64,000 nt of DNA. It comes from Candidatus Enterococcus huntleyi. GTDB taxonomy: Bacteria > Bacillota > Bacilli > Lactobacillales > Enterococcaceae. The notes under the pieces are model-generated. The model saw nothing but the letters and a program-made list of their open reading frames with translations, did no database searches and had not been told where the DNA came from. The DNA lies in NCBI RefSeq assembly GCF_009933175.1, contig NZ_MAEJ01000008.1, positions 62,001-126,000 of the forward strand, read 5' to 3'. The position numbers and the translations under genes were made by a program. Positions 15,241-23,675 of the stretch are shown one piece after another; position 1 is the first letter of the stretch, and the number at the start of each line of letters is the position of its first letter.

Positions 15241-15869
15241 GCGCAATGGCCATCAAGTATCAGGTTTCCTATCAAAATGTTTATAACTGGGTGAAGAAAT
15301 ACGAAAGGCTTGGCTACGAGGGACTTCAAGACCGTCGTGGCAGACGAAAAGCCGACCAAATCAGCCGCACACCCGAAGAAAAAATGTCAATCGGACTAGC
15401 GAAACTGCGCCGAGAAAATGACTACTTAAAAATGGAGAACGACCTGTTAAAAAAAGTGAGGGAATTTGGAAGGAGGAATCGCTAGGACAATTCAAAAAAG
15501 TAGCGGCTTATCAAGCCATCCAGCGTTTGCATGAAGAAAAGGGCTAGCCGGTCCAGCAGATGTGTGACCGACTTCAGGTCACGCGTTCGGCCTATTATCG
15601 CTGGTTGAAACTACCTAAAAGTGCACAGGAACAAGCCAATCAACAGTTGGTGGTAACGATCCGCAAGATTCACGAAGACCACCCAGAGGTGGGGTATCGA
15701 CGGATCAAGGATGAATCGAAGCTCACGCATGAAGTGACGGTCAATGACAAGCGAGTCTTACGACTCTGTCGTCATGAACAAATCCAGTCCATCATCAAGC
15801 ATCCAGCGAACTGTATCACGAAACGTGCCAAACAGCCCTTGGCTAATCGAGCATTATACAAACTAAATC
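15241..15869 (+). pseudogene. IS150-like orfA 3' part and orfB 5' part
   Basis: The orfA remainder reads AMAIKYQVSYQNVYNWVKKY to LKMENDLLKKVREFGRRNR, ending at 15485, with the leucine-rich coiled coil used for dimerisation. orfB follows (VAAYQAIQRLHEEKG), meets TAG at 15544-15546, and continues as MCDRLQVTRSAYYRWLKL...HPEVGYRRIKDES (HTH_21 region) up to LANRALYKLN, where the IS91-like terminus begins at 15870. The catalytic DDE domain is missing. An open frame runs on into the terminus to 16048 but is a chance fusion. Confidence 0.8.
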
Positions 15870-16025
15870 AAGAAACGTTCCCAATGCTTATGTTTGTCAA
15901 AGAAAATAGCTTGAAGAAGATTCTTTTTCATATTCTTATTTACATAGATTTTGGACAAATGAAAAGGGCTAGAAAGCTTATCATTAAAAGCTTTCTAGCA
16001 CCCTTATTTTTTATAATCCCTTTAA
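15870..16025 (-). repeat. IS91-like element terminus, copy 2
   Basis: Nearly identical to 10651-10807, same orientation, with the same 12-bp hairpin, but without a transposase body. The two copies bracket the cargo region 10808-15869. Confidence 0.8.
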
Positions 16026-16033
16026 GGTGTACA

Positions 16034-16068
16034 AAAAAATCAGAATAGATTCCGCTATTCTGATTTTT
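16034..16068 (+). terminator. Bidirectional terminator in the island
   Basis: AAAAATCAGAATAG-ATTCCG-CTATTCTGATTTTTAT, a perfect stem with A and T runs on its two sides. Confidence 0.8.
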
Positions 16069-16142
16069 ATCTTCGTTAAACATATATATACTATTATAGA
16101 TCAATTACTTTACCTAGTTCCCCACATTTTTTCAATTTAGTT

Positions 16143-16165
16143 TTGACTTAGTTTTTGACTTAGTT
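16143..16165. repeat. Arm-type repeat near attR
   Basis: Identical to 9088-9110. A 12-bp match to the integrase 3' end (ATTCAGCAAAAT, 16193-16204) follows, as it does after the left copy (9115-9126), so a scrap of a second integrase end is present here. Confidence 0.55.
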
Positions 16166-16267
16166 TCGAAAAATAGTCATCTCCATCCTTTGATTCAGCA
16201 AAATGAAAGAATGGCTTTATATCAGCCTTTTTGCTACCTATCTCTAGATAATGAAACCTCAAAAAAG

Positions 16268-16296
16268 ATTCTACAACAAAAAACTTTAAGAGTTTT
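16268..16296 (+). repeat. Attachment site right copy (attR core)
   Basis: Exact 29-bp copy of 8985-9013, followed by the probable original rpsD terminator at 16300-16334. Confidence 0.8.
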
Positions 16297-16299
16297 CAA

Positions 16300-16334
16300 A
16301 AAGCCAAAGTCTTTCGAGACTTTGGCTTTTTTTG
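16300..16334 (+). terminator. Probable ancestral rpsD terminator
   Basis: AAAGCCAAAGTC-TTTC-GAGACTTTGGCTTT with T-run. The sequence after it, TCTCTTAAAATTAATAA (16336-16352), is the same as that after the present rpsD terminator (9063-9079). Confidence 0.85.
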
Positions 16335-16410
16335 TTCTCTTAAAATTAATAATGACTCCATCAAATTCTGAATAAGCAGCATCAATTGGTTCATTAGTAA
16401 TGCCTTTTAT

Positions 16411-16899
16411 CTAAAATCTCCCTACAACAGGGTAGGCATAAGAATAATCTTCAACAATCATTTTTAAGCTTTCTCGCGAAATATCTATAGAATCTAAAAA
16501 TTTAATATTTTCTGGTTCATATAAATCTTCCCGTATTTTCCAAATTTCATACGAAAAATTATAATTTTTTAGATATTCTGAAAAATCTAAATAAAAAGAG
16601 TTTAAATCTTCAATAAATATCTCATAACAATACTTAAAATTTTTATCTATGTATTTATCAATTGTTTCTCCATCTTCTTTAAAAATTTGAAATGACAATG
16701 AATTGGGGGAGTTGTCAATATAAAATACTTTTTCGTCAGAAGCAATTTCTTTAGCATCAATTCCCATATTTTTTAAAAGTTCTGTTAATTCTCTTTTTGA
16801 ATACCCTGCCTGTAATAATTCATCTAAAGTTTTAAAATCATCATCTCTAGTAATTTCTTGAAATTCTTCATTTGCAACAATATATAAACCTATAGACAT
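16411..16899 (-). CDS. Acidic protein of unknown function
   Basis: 162 residues, rich in Asp, Glu, Ile and Tyr, with no signal peptide or membrane segment. It starts MSIGLYIVANEEFQEI after a good GGAGG site (AAGGAGGTCGTTATG) and contains TLDELLQAGYSKRELTELL, which looks like a short helical pair. I do not recognise a family. Size and acidity would fit an immunity protein, but no toxin gene is adjacent. It lies just outside the right end of the island, in very AT-rich DNA, so it may be accessory too. Confidence 0.65.
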   Translation of the reverse strand: MSIGLYIVANEEFQEITRDDDFKTLDELLQAGYSKRELTELLKNMGIDAKEIASDEKVFYIDNSPNSLSFQIFKEDGETIDKYIDKNFKYCYEIFIEDLNSFYLDFSEYLKNYNFSYEIWKIREDLYEPENIKFLDSIDISRESLKMIVEDYSYAYPVVGRF

Positions 16900-17155
16900 A
16901 ACGACCTCCTTTGAACTTTTTTATATTATACGTTGAGCATTCTGAAAATTCAATATTTTAAATAGAAGAACTGACAGGCCCTATTACTGACAACTTAAAG
17001 AAAAAAGCCAGAATGACGGGATTTCTATTCTGATTTTCTATTAGTGATTCAGTCTTTTTTAAGCCGATTGTTAAGTGTTGTAAATAAAAAGATCATGCGT
17101 TATTATGTATGCAAATAAAACTGTTCGGACATACAAAATTGGAGATGGATGAAGG

Positions 17156-17503
17156 ATGTTGACTTTTATTTCTAACAATTATCGTAAAATTATTAAGCTA
17201 AATTACTTGTGGGCGTTGCTGGCTGTTCTCTATAATTTCTACCTTTATCCCAAACTCCCCTCAATCATACCCAATTACTTCCAATTTGATGGTACCCCGT
17301 CTAACCCTGGAGGACGAATGATTATTTGGGTTTTGCCCTGTATTTTTATTGTGTTCAGTATGCTATTTAATGAACACACACTTTCCAAAATTCCATCTAG
17401 GCTTAATCCTAAGGTAGCGAAAAGCATAGCTTTTGTTCTGCAGATTCTCTTTTGGATAGTTATTTTATCAGGCTATTTTGGTTTCACTTCTTTCATTCGT
17501 TAG
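17156..17503 (+). CDS. Small DUF1648-type membrane protein
   Basis: 115 residues with about three membrane segments (LWALLAVLYNFYLYP, MIIWVLPCIFIVFSMLF, IAFVLQILFWIVILSGYFGF). The phrase LPSIIPNYFQFDGTPSNPGGR matches the DUF1648 motif (L-P-x-x-I-P-x-H-F-x-x-x-G-x-P), with the usual His replaced by Tyr. Such domains occur in SdpI-like immunity and signalling proteins. The ATG follows GGATGAAGG, a weak site. A terminator stands 50 bp downstream. Role unknown. Confidence 0.7.
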   Translation: MLTFISNNYRKIIKLNYLWALLAVLYNFYLYPKLPSIIPNYFQFDGTPSNPGGRMIIWVLPCIFIVFSMLFNEHTLSKIPSRLNPKVAKSIAFVLQILFWIVILSGYFGFTSFIR

Positions 17504-17549
17504 GAAGCGAGAATGATTGCTTTCTATTAATTTTTTTCGTGGAAATTTC

Positions 17550-17590
17550 AAAAAGCCAGAGTTCTCAATTTGAGAGCCTGGCTTTTTTTG
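17550..17590 (+). terminator. Terminator after the DUF1648-type gene
   Basis: AAAAAGCCAGAGTTCTC-AATTT-GAGAGCCTGGC with seven T; imperfect stem. Confidence 0.8.
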
Positions 17591-17628
17591 AGATTATTGA
17601 CCATCCACACAGCACACATCTTCATCAA

Positions 17629-17913
17629 TTAGAACTTCATAGTTGCATGAATGAAGTTAATGAGAATAAAAAATACGCTACCTGCAATGCTTAAAATTAA
17701 TAGTAAAATTGAAACGAAGTTCCGATACGTTTCTCCCAAATTCACACTAAGTAACGAGCTGTCTTTTTGTATTCCTAATCTGTAGGCTGTTAGAGCAATA
17801 GCCGCTGAGATAAGAAGACCTGATACGCTGACAATAATGGTCGCCTTTAGTAGTAAAGCTAATACAAACCCCAGCAGTCCAGCTAAAAATAGCCAAAATA
17901 TCCATTTTTTCAC
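17629..17913 (-). CDS. Small membrane protein of unknown function
   Basis: 94 residues from GTG at 17913 (reads as MKKWIFWLFLAGLLGFVLALL), chosen because GGTGAGGTGGGAAAA stands directly before it; a longer frame to 17970 lacks a site. Three hydrophobic segments are visible (to ALLL, ATIIVSVSGLLISAAIALTAY, NFVSILLLILSIAGSVFFILI). It is 82 bp downstream of cadA on the same strand and may share its transcript, but no link to metal resistance is visible. Confidence 0.6.
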   Translation of the reverse strand: MKKWIFWLFLAGLLGFVLALLLKATIIVSVSGLLISAAIALTAYRLGIQKDSSLLSVNLGETYRNFVSILLLILSIAGSVFFILINFIHATMKF

Positions 17914-17995
17914 TTTTCCCACCTCACCAAAACAAGTATACGCCCCAATGCTACAAACGTCACTTATCAACCGTCACAAAGTTGTAACAAGACAC

Positions 17996-20119
17996 CTATT
18001 TTGCTTTGACTTTCATTAATCGTAATCCGTTCAAAGTGACTAATAAAGTTGCGCCCATGTCGGCTATAATCGCGATCCATAAGGTAAGCCAGCCGGGAAT
18101 GACGAGTAAAACAGCGATTAATTTGATGGCTAGTGAGAACGTGATATTTTGTTTGATGATTGACAAGGTTTGGCGACTTAATTTGACAATGAATGGTAAT
18201 TTTTGTAAATCATCACCCATTAAGGCAACATCCGCCGTTTCTAATGCTGTATCCGTGCCGGCGCCGCCCATGGCGATTCCCACTGATGACGCGGCTAAGG
18301 CAGGTGCGTCATTGACGCCATCGCCGATCATCGCAACTTTCTCATAGGTTTGTTTCAGCGATTGAATGGCGGTTAATTTATCTTCCGGCATCAAGTCCCC
18401 TTTAATTTCGGTGACGCCAACTTTTTGACCAATCGATTGCGCGGTTGTCAGATTATCCCCGGTCAACATGATTGTGTGGGCAATCCCCATCTCGTGCAAC
18501 TGCGTCAACACCGATTGACTGGATTCTCTCAGCTCATCTGCTACAGCGATGACGGCTAAAATTGTTTCGGCAGTGCCCAACATCAAGACTGTTTTTCCTT
18601 GTTGCTGGAAGGCTTGATAGGTTTCGTTAATCGTTGGGTTCTCTGGTAAAATCGCCGCAAATAATTTCGCGCTACCGACAAAATAAGTCGTTCCAGCAAT
18701 TGTTCCTTGCAGTCCTTTTCCGGTAATTGACGTGAAATCGTCCACCGTCAGTGTTTGATACAGCAACGCTTTTTCATCGGCTCTTTTTAAAATTGCTGAA
18801 GCCAATGGATGTTGTGAATTAGCCTCTAATGTTGCAATCAGGGTGAAATATTCGTCTTCCTTCGTGCTATCTGTCGTTAGAAAATCCGTCACAACTGGCG
18901 TTCCTTTAGTCAGCGTACCCGTTTTATCAAAGGCAATTGCTTTAAGCTGACCAATCTCTTCTAAATAGATGCCACCTTTGACCAACACGCCATTTTTAGC
19001 AGCATTACCGATCGCCGAAACAATCGAGACCGGCGTTGAAATAACTAAGGAACACGGACAGCCGACAACCAATAAGGATAACCCTTGATACAGCCACATC
19101 TGAAAGTCGCCAGCGAAAAAGACTGGTGGCACCACGACGATGAGCGCCGCGATCCCCATAATCGCCGGTGTATAATATTTTGCAAATTTGTCGACAAAAG
19201 CCTGTGCTGGTGCGCGCTCGCCTTGCGCTTCCTCCACCAAATGAATGATTTTCGCGATCGTCGTGTCGTTGACCCGCTTGGTTACTTCAACTTCTAGCAA
19301 ACCTTCTTCATTCAAGGTTCCAGCGAAGATTTCATCATTGATTTGCTTCTCAACCGGCACTGATTCTCCCGTAATCGCTGCTTGATTAACTGACGAATGG
19401 CCTTTAATAACCTGCCCGTCCATCGCAATTTTTTGCCCTGGTTTGATAATCATAATGTCGCCCACTTCAATCTGCGAGACAGGTAATAGCTGTTCCAAAT
19501 TATTACGTCTGATTAACGCTTCTTTCGGTGCAATCTCCATTAATGAGCGAATCGATTGCCGCGCTTTATCCATTGAAAAGCGTTCCAAAGCCTCACTAAT
19601 CGCAAATAAGATCACGACAATCGAGCCTTCCGCCCACTCACCAATCAAGGCCGCGCCAATAATCGCAATCGTCATCAAGGATTGCATCGAGAAATTCAAT
19701 TTGAATAAATCGGTTAACCCTTCCTTGAATAAACTCACCCCGCCAATCACGATCGCCAGGATATATAAACCTTCTGTGAGGATGAATTCTTCGCCATTGA
19801 TCAGTTGCGAGGCCATGGCTAAAATGATTAGGCCCAATGACAATAGCAACTGGCTATGTTTTTTCAGGAACGATTCTTTTTCCACCACTCTAACGGTGGT
19901 ATCCTGTTCCTCTTGGACTTTTAAATTTTCGAAAGCTCCGGCAGCTTCAATCTCAGCTAACGTTGCTTCTCCCTCAATCGAAATTTTTCCCGCACCAAAG
20001 TTGACTTTGGCCGCGGTCACGTTAGGTAATTCAGTAACATTTCGTTCAAATTTCGCTGCACAATTGGTACAACTCAATCCCTCAATCCGATAGACGTGTT
20101 TGCCTGCTTGTTCACTCAT
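17996..20119 (-). CDS. cadA: Cd/Zn/Pb-exporting P1B-type ATPase
   Basis: Membrane ATPase that exports soft divalent cations (Cd2+, Zn2+, Pb2+). 707 residues. N-terminal metal-binding HMA domain with GLSCTNC (Cys17, Cys20), followed by membrane helices, actuator motif TGES (250-253), transport motif CPC (354-356) in helix 6, phosphorylation site [10 protein letters not shown] (Asp398), and hinge [13 protein letters not shown] near residue 600. The CPC motif with a single HMA domain fits CadA/ZntA. Its ATG overlaps the cadC stop by four bases (ATGA), so the two are coupled, and expression should rise when CadC binds metal. Confidence 0.95.
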   Translation of the reverse strand: MSEQAGKHVYRIEGLSCTNCAAKFERNVTELPNVTAAKVNFGAGKISIEGEATLAEIEAAGAFENLKVQEEQDTTVRVVEKESFLKKHSQLLLSLGLIILAMASQLINGEEFILTEGLYILAIVIGGVSLFKEGLTDLFKLNFSMQSLMTIAIIGAALIGEWAEGSIVVILFAISEALERFSMDKARQSIRSLMEIAPKEALIRRNNLEQLLPVSQIEVGDIMIIKPGQKIAMDGQVIKGHSSVNQAAITGESVPVEKQINDEIFAGTLNEEGLLEVEVTKRVNDTTIAKIIHLVEEAQGERAPAQAFVDKFAKYYTPAIMGIAALIVVVPPVFFAGDFQMWLYQGLSLLVVGCPCSLVISTPVSIVSAIGNAAKNGVLVKGGIYLEEIGQLKAIAFDKTGTLTKGTPVVTDFLTTDSTKEDEYFTLIATLEANSQHPLASAILKRADEKALLYQTLTVDDFTSITGKGLQGTIAGTTYFVGSAKLFAAILPENPTINETYQAFQQQGKTVLMLGTAETILAVIAVADELRESSQSVLTQLHEMGIAHTIMLTGDNLTTAQSIGQKVGVTEIKGDLMPEDKLTAIQSLKQTYEKVAMIGDGVNDAPALAASSVGIAMGGAGTDTALETADVALMGDDLQKLPFIVKLSRQTLSIIKQNITFSLAIKLIAVLLVIPGWLTLWIAIIADMGATLLVTLNGLRLMKVKAK

Positions 20120-20475
20120 GCGATTTCCTCGTTTTCTGTATATAATTGCGCATCCAACAACTGAATAATTTTTTTGTTTTTCAGATAATAATAGACCAAT
20201 TTTCCCACTTTACGACTCTCAACAAGTCCATTTTTCTTCAGTGTTAACAAATGATGGGACGTTGTCGCCACGGTCGCCTCAATAATCGCCGCCATATCAC
20301 AGACACACAATTCATCCTCGCTATTCAAAGCATAGATAATCTTCAAACGATTCTCATCCGCTAAAATTTTGAAAATTGTTTTTAATGCTGTGACTTCTTG
20401 CTTTTCCAGATTCTCTTTTGCGCGCGCCACTTTATCTTCGTGAATACAAGTCACTTCACAGATGTCATTCTTCAT
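20116..20475 (-). CDS. cadC: ArsR/SmtB metal-responsive repressor CadC
   Basis: Winged-helix repressor released by Cd, Pb or Zn, 119 residues from ATG 20475 (AAGGAG seven bases upstream; an earlier ATG at 20496 lies in the operator and is rejected). CadC marks: N-terminal cysteine motif CEVTCIHED (alpha3N site ligands) and ELCVCD in the recognition region, plus [20 protein letters not shown] and the C-terminal helix. Both cysteine pairs needed for the Cd/Pb site are present. It is first in the operon with cadA and has two palindromic operators upstream. Confidence 0.95.
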   Translation of the reverse strand: MKNDICEVTCIHEDKVARAKENLEKQEVTALKTIFKILADENRLKIIYALNSEDELCVCDMAAIIEATVATTSHHLLTLKKNGLVESRKVGKLVYYYLKNKKIIQLLDAQLYTENEEIA

Positions 20476-20492
20476 ACAATTCTCCTTCACAT

Positions 20493-20508
20493 TCAAATAT
20501 ATATTTGA
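20493..20508. promoter_or_regulatory. CadC operator, proximal
   Basis: Perfect 16-bp palindrome TCAAATATATATTTGA, 17 bases before the cadC start codon. It resembles known CadC/SmtB-type operators. Confidence 0.78.
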
Positions 20509-20537
20509 TTATAGAATAGCATGTTCAAACTTATTAA

Positions 20538-20553
20538 TCAAATGAACATTTGA
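20538..20553. promoter_or_regulatory. CadC operator, distal
   Basis: TCAAATG-AA-CATTTGA, same half-site as the proximal operator with a centre 45 bp further out. A TATAAT box lies between the two operators on the minus strand, so both could act on the same promoter. Confidence 0.7.
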
Positions 20554-20824
20554 ATGTTAAGCTGCTTTATTTTCGGACAAAATCCCCATCTAATAATTAA
20601 TTTTAAAATTGGGATTAGACATCAGTTTCACCTTATTCGTTCTCTTATTTCCATTTCAACTCAAATTCCACCTACACTTATTTCCTCAACTCCATAGAAT
20701 CCTCATTTAACAGTTCAGTTTAAAAACCTTGACACCGCGCGCCTTCTACGCAACGTAGAGTGACTTTTCAGCACAATCAGGTATACTTAAAGTAGATAAA
20801 GCACGGAGCAAAGGAGTGTTCTCT
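20554..20824 (+). promoter_or_regulatory. Upstream region of the XRE pentad-repeat gene
   Basis: A TATACT box (20782-20787, preceded by CAGG) is the likely -10 with GTGACT about 16 bp upstream. A 6-bp inverted repeat TCTACG-CAA-CGTAGA (20745-20759) just upstream of it may be an operator. AAGGAG (20811-20816) is the ribosome site that places the start at 20825. The rest shows nothing else. Confidence 0.5.
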
Positions 20825-21682
20825 ATGAATCTAGGTGAACAATTAAAACAGTACCGAAAAGAAAATCAGCTCAGCCAAAAACAATTAGCCGAACAGTTAT
20901 TTGTCACGGATAAAGCCATCTCAAAATGGGAGACAGACAAAGGCTACCCTGATTTGAATATGCTACCTAAAATCGCCCAGTTACTCGACACAACCGTCGA
21001 TGATTTACTCAGCGAGCGCACAAGCCCAAATTATTACGAATACAAAAGTGGGCGACAAATTTTGGGCAAGCCACTCATCCATATTGTCTTACCGACATTT
21101 AGACGATACAATCCCTATAACAATCTGTTCATCAATCGGAAGTTACTAATGAAGCGTAAAATTCCGCAAGCTAACGGCGTGATTGCAATCGGCGTATCAG
21201 CCAAAGGACTCATCAGCATCGGTCTAATTACGCGAGGCTTACTCTCATTAGGCGTTTTGTCGATAGGACTACTGTCAGTTGGCGTACTCGCTATCGGTGT
21301 AGTGGCAACTGGGAATACCCCCATTGGCATCTTTGCCCTGGGAAATATCGCTTTCGGCTTATTCGTCTTAGGCAACATCGCCATGGGTGTATTTGCCAGT
21401 GGTGATCTGACCATCGGCTGGACCGCTATCGGTAATCAGAGCTACGGCGCCCATAGTTTTTCATTAGGCGACGATTATACCGCTGAGATGTATCAAGTAG
21501 CTGTCACTACTCTGCATGAAAAAATCCAGCAACCCATTGTCGATGCCTTCTACAACATGAATATTTGGCTAGCCGCAAATCCCATATTTATCGTATGTCT
21601 CGCATTTCTTTCAGTCCTGTTATTCTTGTTCGAGTTTTTGATTGTCTATCTCAAACGTCATAAATTATTTTTTGATTATTAG
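20825..21682 (+). CDS. XRE regulator with glycine-pentad repeats and C-terminal membrane segment
   Basis: 285 residues. Residues about 1-65 are a Cro/C1-type HTH (LGEQLKQYRKENQLSQKQLA...VTDKAISKWETDKGYPDLN). From about 118 to 207 some 18 five-residue units follow, each beginning with Gly (GVIAI GVSAK GLISI ... GNIAM GVFAS GDLTI). The C-terminus has one membrane helix (IVCLAFLSVLLFLFEFLIVYL) and a basic tail. The strict five-residue period suggests a stacked beta solenoid; pentapeptide-repeat proteins use a different consensus, so this is only an analogy. It is monocistronic. Function unknown, probably a membrane-linked regulator. Confidence 0.8.
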   Translation: MNLGEQLKQYRKENQLSQKQLAEQLFVTDKAISKWETDKGYPDLNMLPKIAQLLDTTVDDLLSERTSPNYYEYKSGRQILGKPLIHIVLPTFRRYNPYNNLFINRKLLMKRKIPQANGVIAIGVSAKGLISIGLITRGLLSLGVLSIGLLSVGVLAIGVVATGNTPIGIFALGNIAFGLFVLGNIAMGVFASGDLTIGWTAIGNQSYGAHSFSLGDDYTAEMYQVAVTTLHEKIQQPIVDAFYNMNIWLAANPIFIVCLAFLSVLLFLFEFLIVYLKRHKLFFDY

Positions 21683-21725
21683 ATGAAACCACGGGATTAT
21701 TATACTAACCTAGAACACGCAAATA

Positions 21726-21770
21726 AGGGAACCAGCAATCGCACTGATAGGCGATTCTTGGTTCCCTTAT
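21726..21770. terminator. Bidirectional terminator between convergent genes
   Basis: AAGGGAACCAGCAATCGC-ACTGATAG-GCGATTCTTGGTTCCCTT, followed by ATTTTCTT; it serves the XRE gene and can serve the GH2 gene on the other strand. Confidence 0.85.
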
Positions 21771-21853
21771 TTTCTTCTATCAAGCTTATTCAGTAGCAGA
21801 ACTGACGCTTTTCAGATTCTACACCACAGCTGAACAGTTCGTTAAACCCTTAA

Positions 21854-23653
21854 TTATTTCCCAATCGTTGTCGGGTGCCAGGCTTCATTGATTTTTTTAA
21901 TTTCCTCTAACGGAACTTTCTCTTGTCGATCATAGGTCAGTAACCCATTAATCTCTTGTTCAACGTCCGTCAGTTGGGTATAACAAAATCCATGTAAAAC
22001 TTCTGAGGAAAGTACAGCCTCTAACACACGGCCATATTCAGAGATAAAGTCTTTCTTAGAAAATGCAGTGGTATATCCCCAGCCTTTTTCATTACTCATA
22101 TCAAAACCAATTCCACCGAATTCAGTTAATAAGATAGGTTCACCTTTATGGGCAAATCCATGATTATACACAAATCGGCGATTATGCGAGGGTGATAAAA
22201 TATTTGCTTTATTTTTTAGTGATTCCGTGAAAGCTTCATATTTTTTCGTTTCATTTACTGTCCCATGCGCATAGCTGTGAACTGCACAGATATCAGTCTC
22301 AGTCATTTCCCAACCATCATTTGAAATAACTAACCGAGTTTTATCAATAGAATGAATTAAATGGTAAATTGCTTGAGAAAAATGTTGTTGCCTTCTATCC
22401 ACGCTAATCTCCGGCACGCCCCAGCTTTCATTAATTGGAACCCAAGTAATAATACATGGGTGGTTATAATCTCTTTTGATAATTTCCAACCACTCATTGG
22501 TCAAGTAGGCAACTGTATCCTCTGAATAAACGGAAGGTGATGCGCACTCTCCCCAGACAATAAATCCGAGTTTATCTGCCCAATATAGAAATCTTGGATC
22601 TTCGACTTTTTGGTGTTTTCTACAACCATTAAAGCCCATTTTTTTAGCTAACTCAATGTCTCTTTTATAATCTTCATCCGTAGTAGCTGTCATCAAGCCA
22701 TCCGGCCAATATCCTTGGTCTAAGACTAATTTTTGATAATAAGGGCGATTGTTTAAAAAGACCATCCCTTCGGACGTGTGGACCTTCCGCATACCAAAAT
22801 AGCTATCCACCGCATCAATCAGCTGCTCGTCATCATAAACCTCTATGGATACGTCGTATAAATTAGGCGTTTCCGGAGTCCACGTCCAACCAGCACCATG
22901 ATAATCACTACGTTCTACTTCATTATTAAACAAATAATAGCTTTTTTTGGTATACGTATCATGAATCACATTTTCATCTTCAATTAATGTTTGTCCATCA
23001 TATTTAATCACCGTTTTTACTCTTTTTTTCAGGATATCTCCAGCAAATTGATAATCGATTTTGATTTCGCCTTCATCAAAATTGGGCGTGAAATACAAAT
23101 TATCTATATACGTTTGTTTCGCTACTGGCTCTAACCAAACGGTTTGCCAAATCCCCGTTGTTCTCGTATACCAAATAGCTCGAGATTCCTTCTTCCAGTA
23201 CTGCTTCCCTCTAGGAATTCGCTCATCTTCACTTGGATCAAAAACGTAGACAGTCAGCACATCTTCTTCAAAGTTCAACTCATTCGTGACATCTAAAGAA
23301 AATGAGGTATGACCGCCAATATGTTCACCCACAAATGAACCATTCAGATATATTTTTGTTTGATAATCCACTGCACCAAAATGCAGTAAAATACGTTGCC
23401 CTTTCCATTCCTCAGGTACGTTAATCGTTCTCTTGTACCAAACGTAATCGTGGAATTCATTTGTATGAATCCCACTATTTTTACTTTGGAAAGCAAAAGG
23501 AACCTCGATATTTAAGGGAAACTCTTTGTCCGGATGAAACCATTTTTCATTTAAACCTTCATTTTTATCATCAAATGCAAATGCCCATTGCCCATTCAAA
23601 TTCAACCAGTTTTCTCTGACTAAACTGGGTCTGGGATACTCTTCTCTATACAT
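21854..23653 (-). CDS. Glycoside hydrolase family 2 (beta-galactosidase/glucuronidase-like)
   Basis: Cytoplasmic exo-glycosidase of 599 residues, shorter than LacZ and near the size of beta-glucuronidases. Order: sugar-binding jelly roll (NWLNLNGQWAFAF, DYVWYKRTINVPEEWKGQ, YLNGSFVGEHIGGHTSF), Ig-like middle, TIM barrel with acid/base Glu in WVPINESWG (about 407) and nucleophile Glu in LLTEFGGIGF (about 507). GFNGCRKHQKVEDPRFLYWAD marks the barrel start. No signal peptide. It is last in an operon with a sugar ABC importer, so it hydrolyses the imported glycan; the sugar is not predictable. Confidence 0.92.
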   Translation of the reverse strand: MYREEYPRPSLVRENWLNLNGQWAFAFDDKNEGLNEKWFHPDKEFPLNIEVPFAFQSKNSGIHTNEFHDYVWYKRTINVPEEWKGQRILLHFGAVDYQTKIYLNGSFVGEHIGGHTSFSLDVTNELNFEEDVLTVYVFDPSEDERIPRGKQYWKKESRAIWYTRTTGIWQTVWLEPVAKQTYIDNLYFTPNFDEGEIKIDYQFAGDILKKRVKTVIKYDGQTLIEDENVIHDTYTKKSYYLFNNEVERSDYHGAGWTWTPETPNLYDVSIEVYDDEQLIDAVDSYFGMRKVHTSEGMVFLNNRPYYQKLVLDQGYWPDGLMTATTDEDYKRDIELAKKMGFNGCRKHQKVEDPRFLYWADKLGFIVWGECASPSVYSEDTVAYLTNEWLEIIKRDYNHPCIITWVPINESWGVPEISVDRRQQHFSQAIYHLIHSIDKTRLVISNDGWEMTETDICAVHSYAHGTVNETKKYEAFTESLKNKANILSPSHNRRFVYNHGFAHKGEPILLTEFGGIGFDMSNEKGWGYTTAFSKKDFISEYGRVLEAVLSSEVLHGFCYTQLTDVEQEINGLLTYDRQEKVPLEEIKKINEAWHPTTIGK

Positions 23654-23675
23654 AATTCACCTACTAATCCTATTA

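Larger units (their letters stand above)
13994..15869 (+). mobile_element. IS150-like (IS3 family) remnant, interrupted and 3' truncated
   Basis: The left end TGCTCCCCTATCTAG begins a perfect 11-bp hairpin (13998-14008 with 14029-14039) just before orfA. orfA has a stop and a frame change and is split by an 868-bp insert; orfB has a stop and is cut at 15869 by the IS91-like terminus. No right end is present. Confidence 0.7.
8985..16296. mobile_element. Integrated island at the 3' end of rpsD, decayed
   Basis: A 7.3 kb segment lies between two exact 29-bp repeats of the rpsD 3' end. A tyrosine integrase fragment sits next to the left repeat, reading toward it, the usual order for elements of this type. 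Both junctions also carry the 23-bp arm-like pair TTGACTTAG...TTGACTTAGTT (9088-9110, 16143-16165). Inside are broken IS elements and a few intact cargo genes. No conjugation or replication genes are seen, so it is a remnant or a mobilisable island that lost them. Confidence 0.75.

Noticed and set aside
15560-16048. 162-codon frame that looks like a transposase with a novel C-terminus
   Set aside because: The last part (from QETFPMLMFVKENSLKK) is the IS91-like terminus read in a chance frame; the true orfB is cut at 15869.
20728-20787. TTGACA at about 20728 as -35 for the TATACT before the XRE gene
   Set aside because: The spacing of about 50 bp is far too long; GTGACT nearer to the box is a better candidate.
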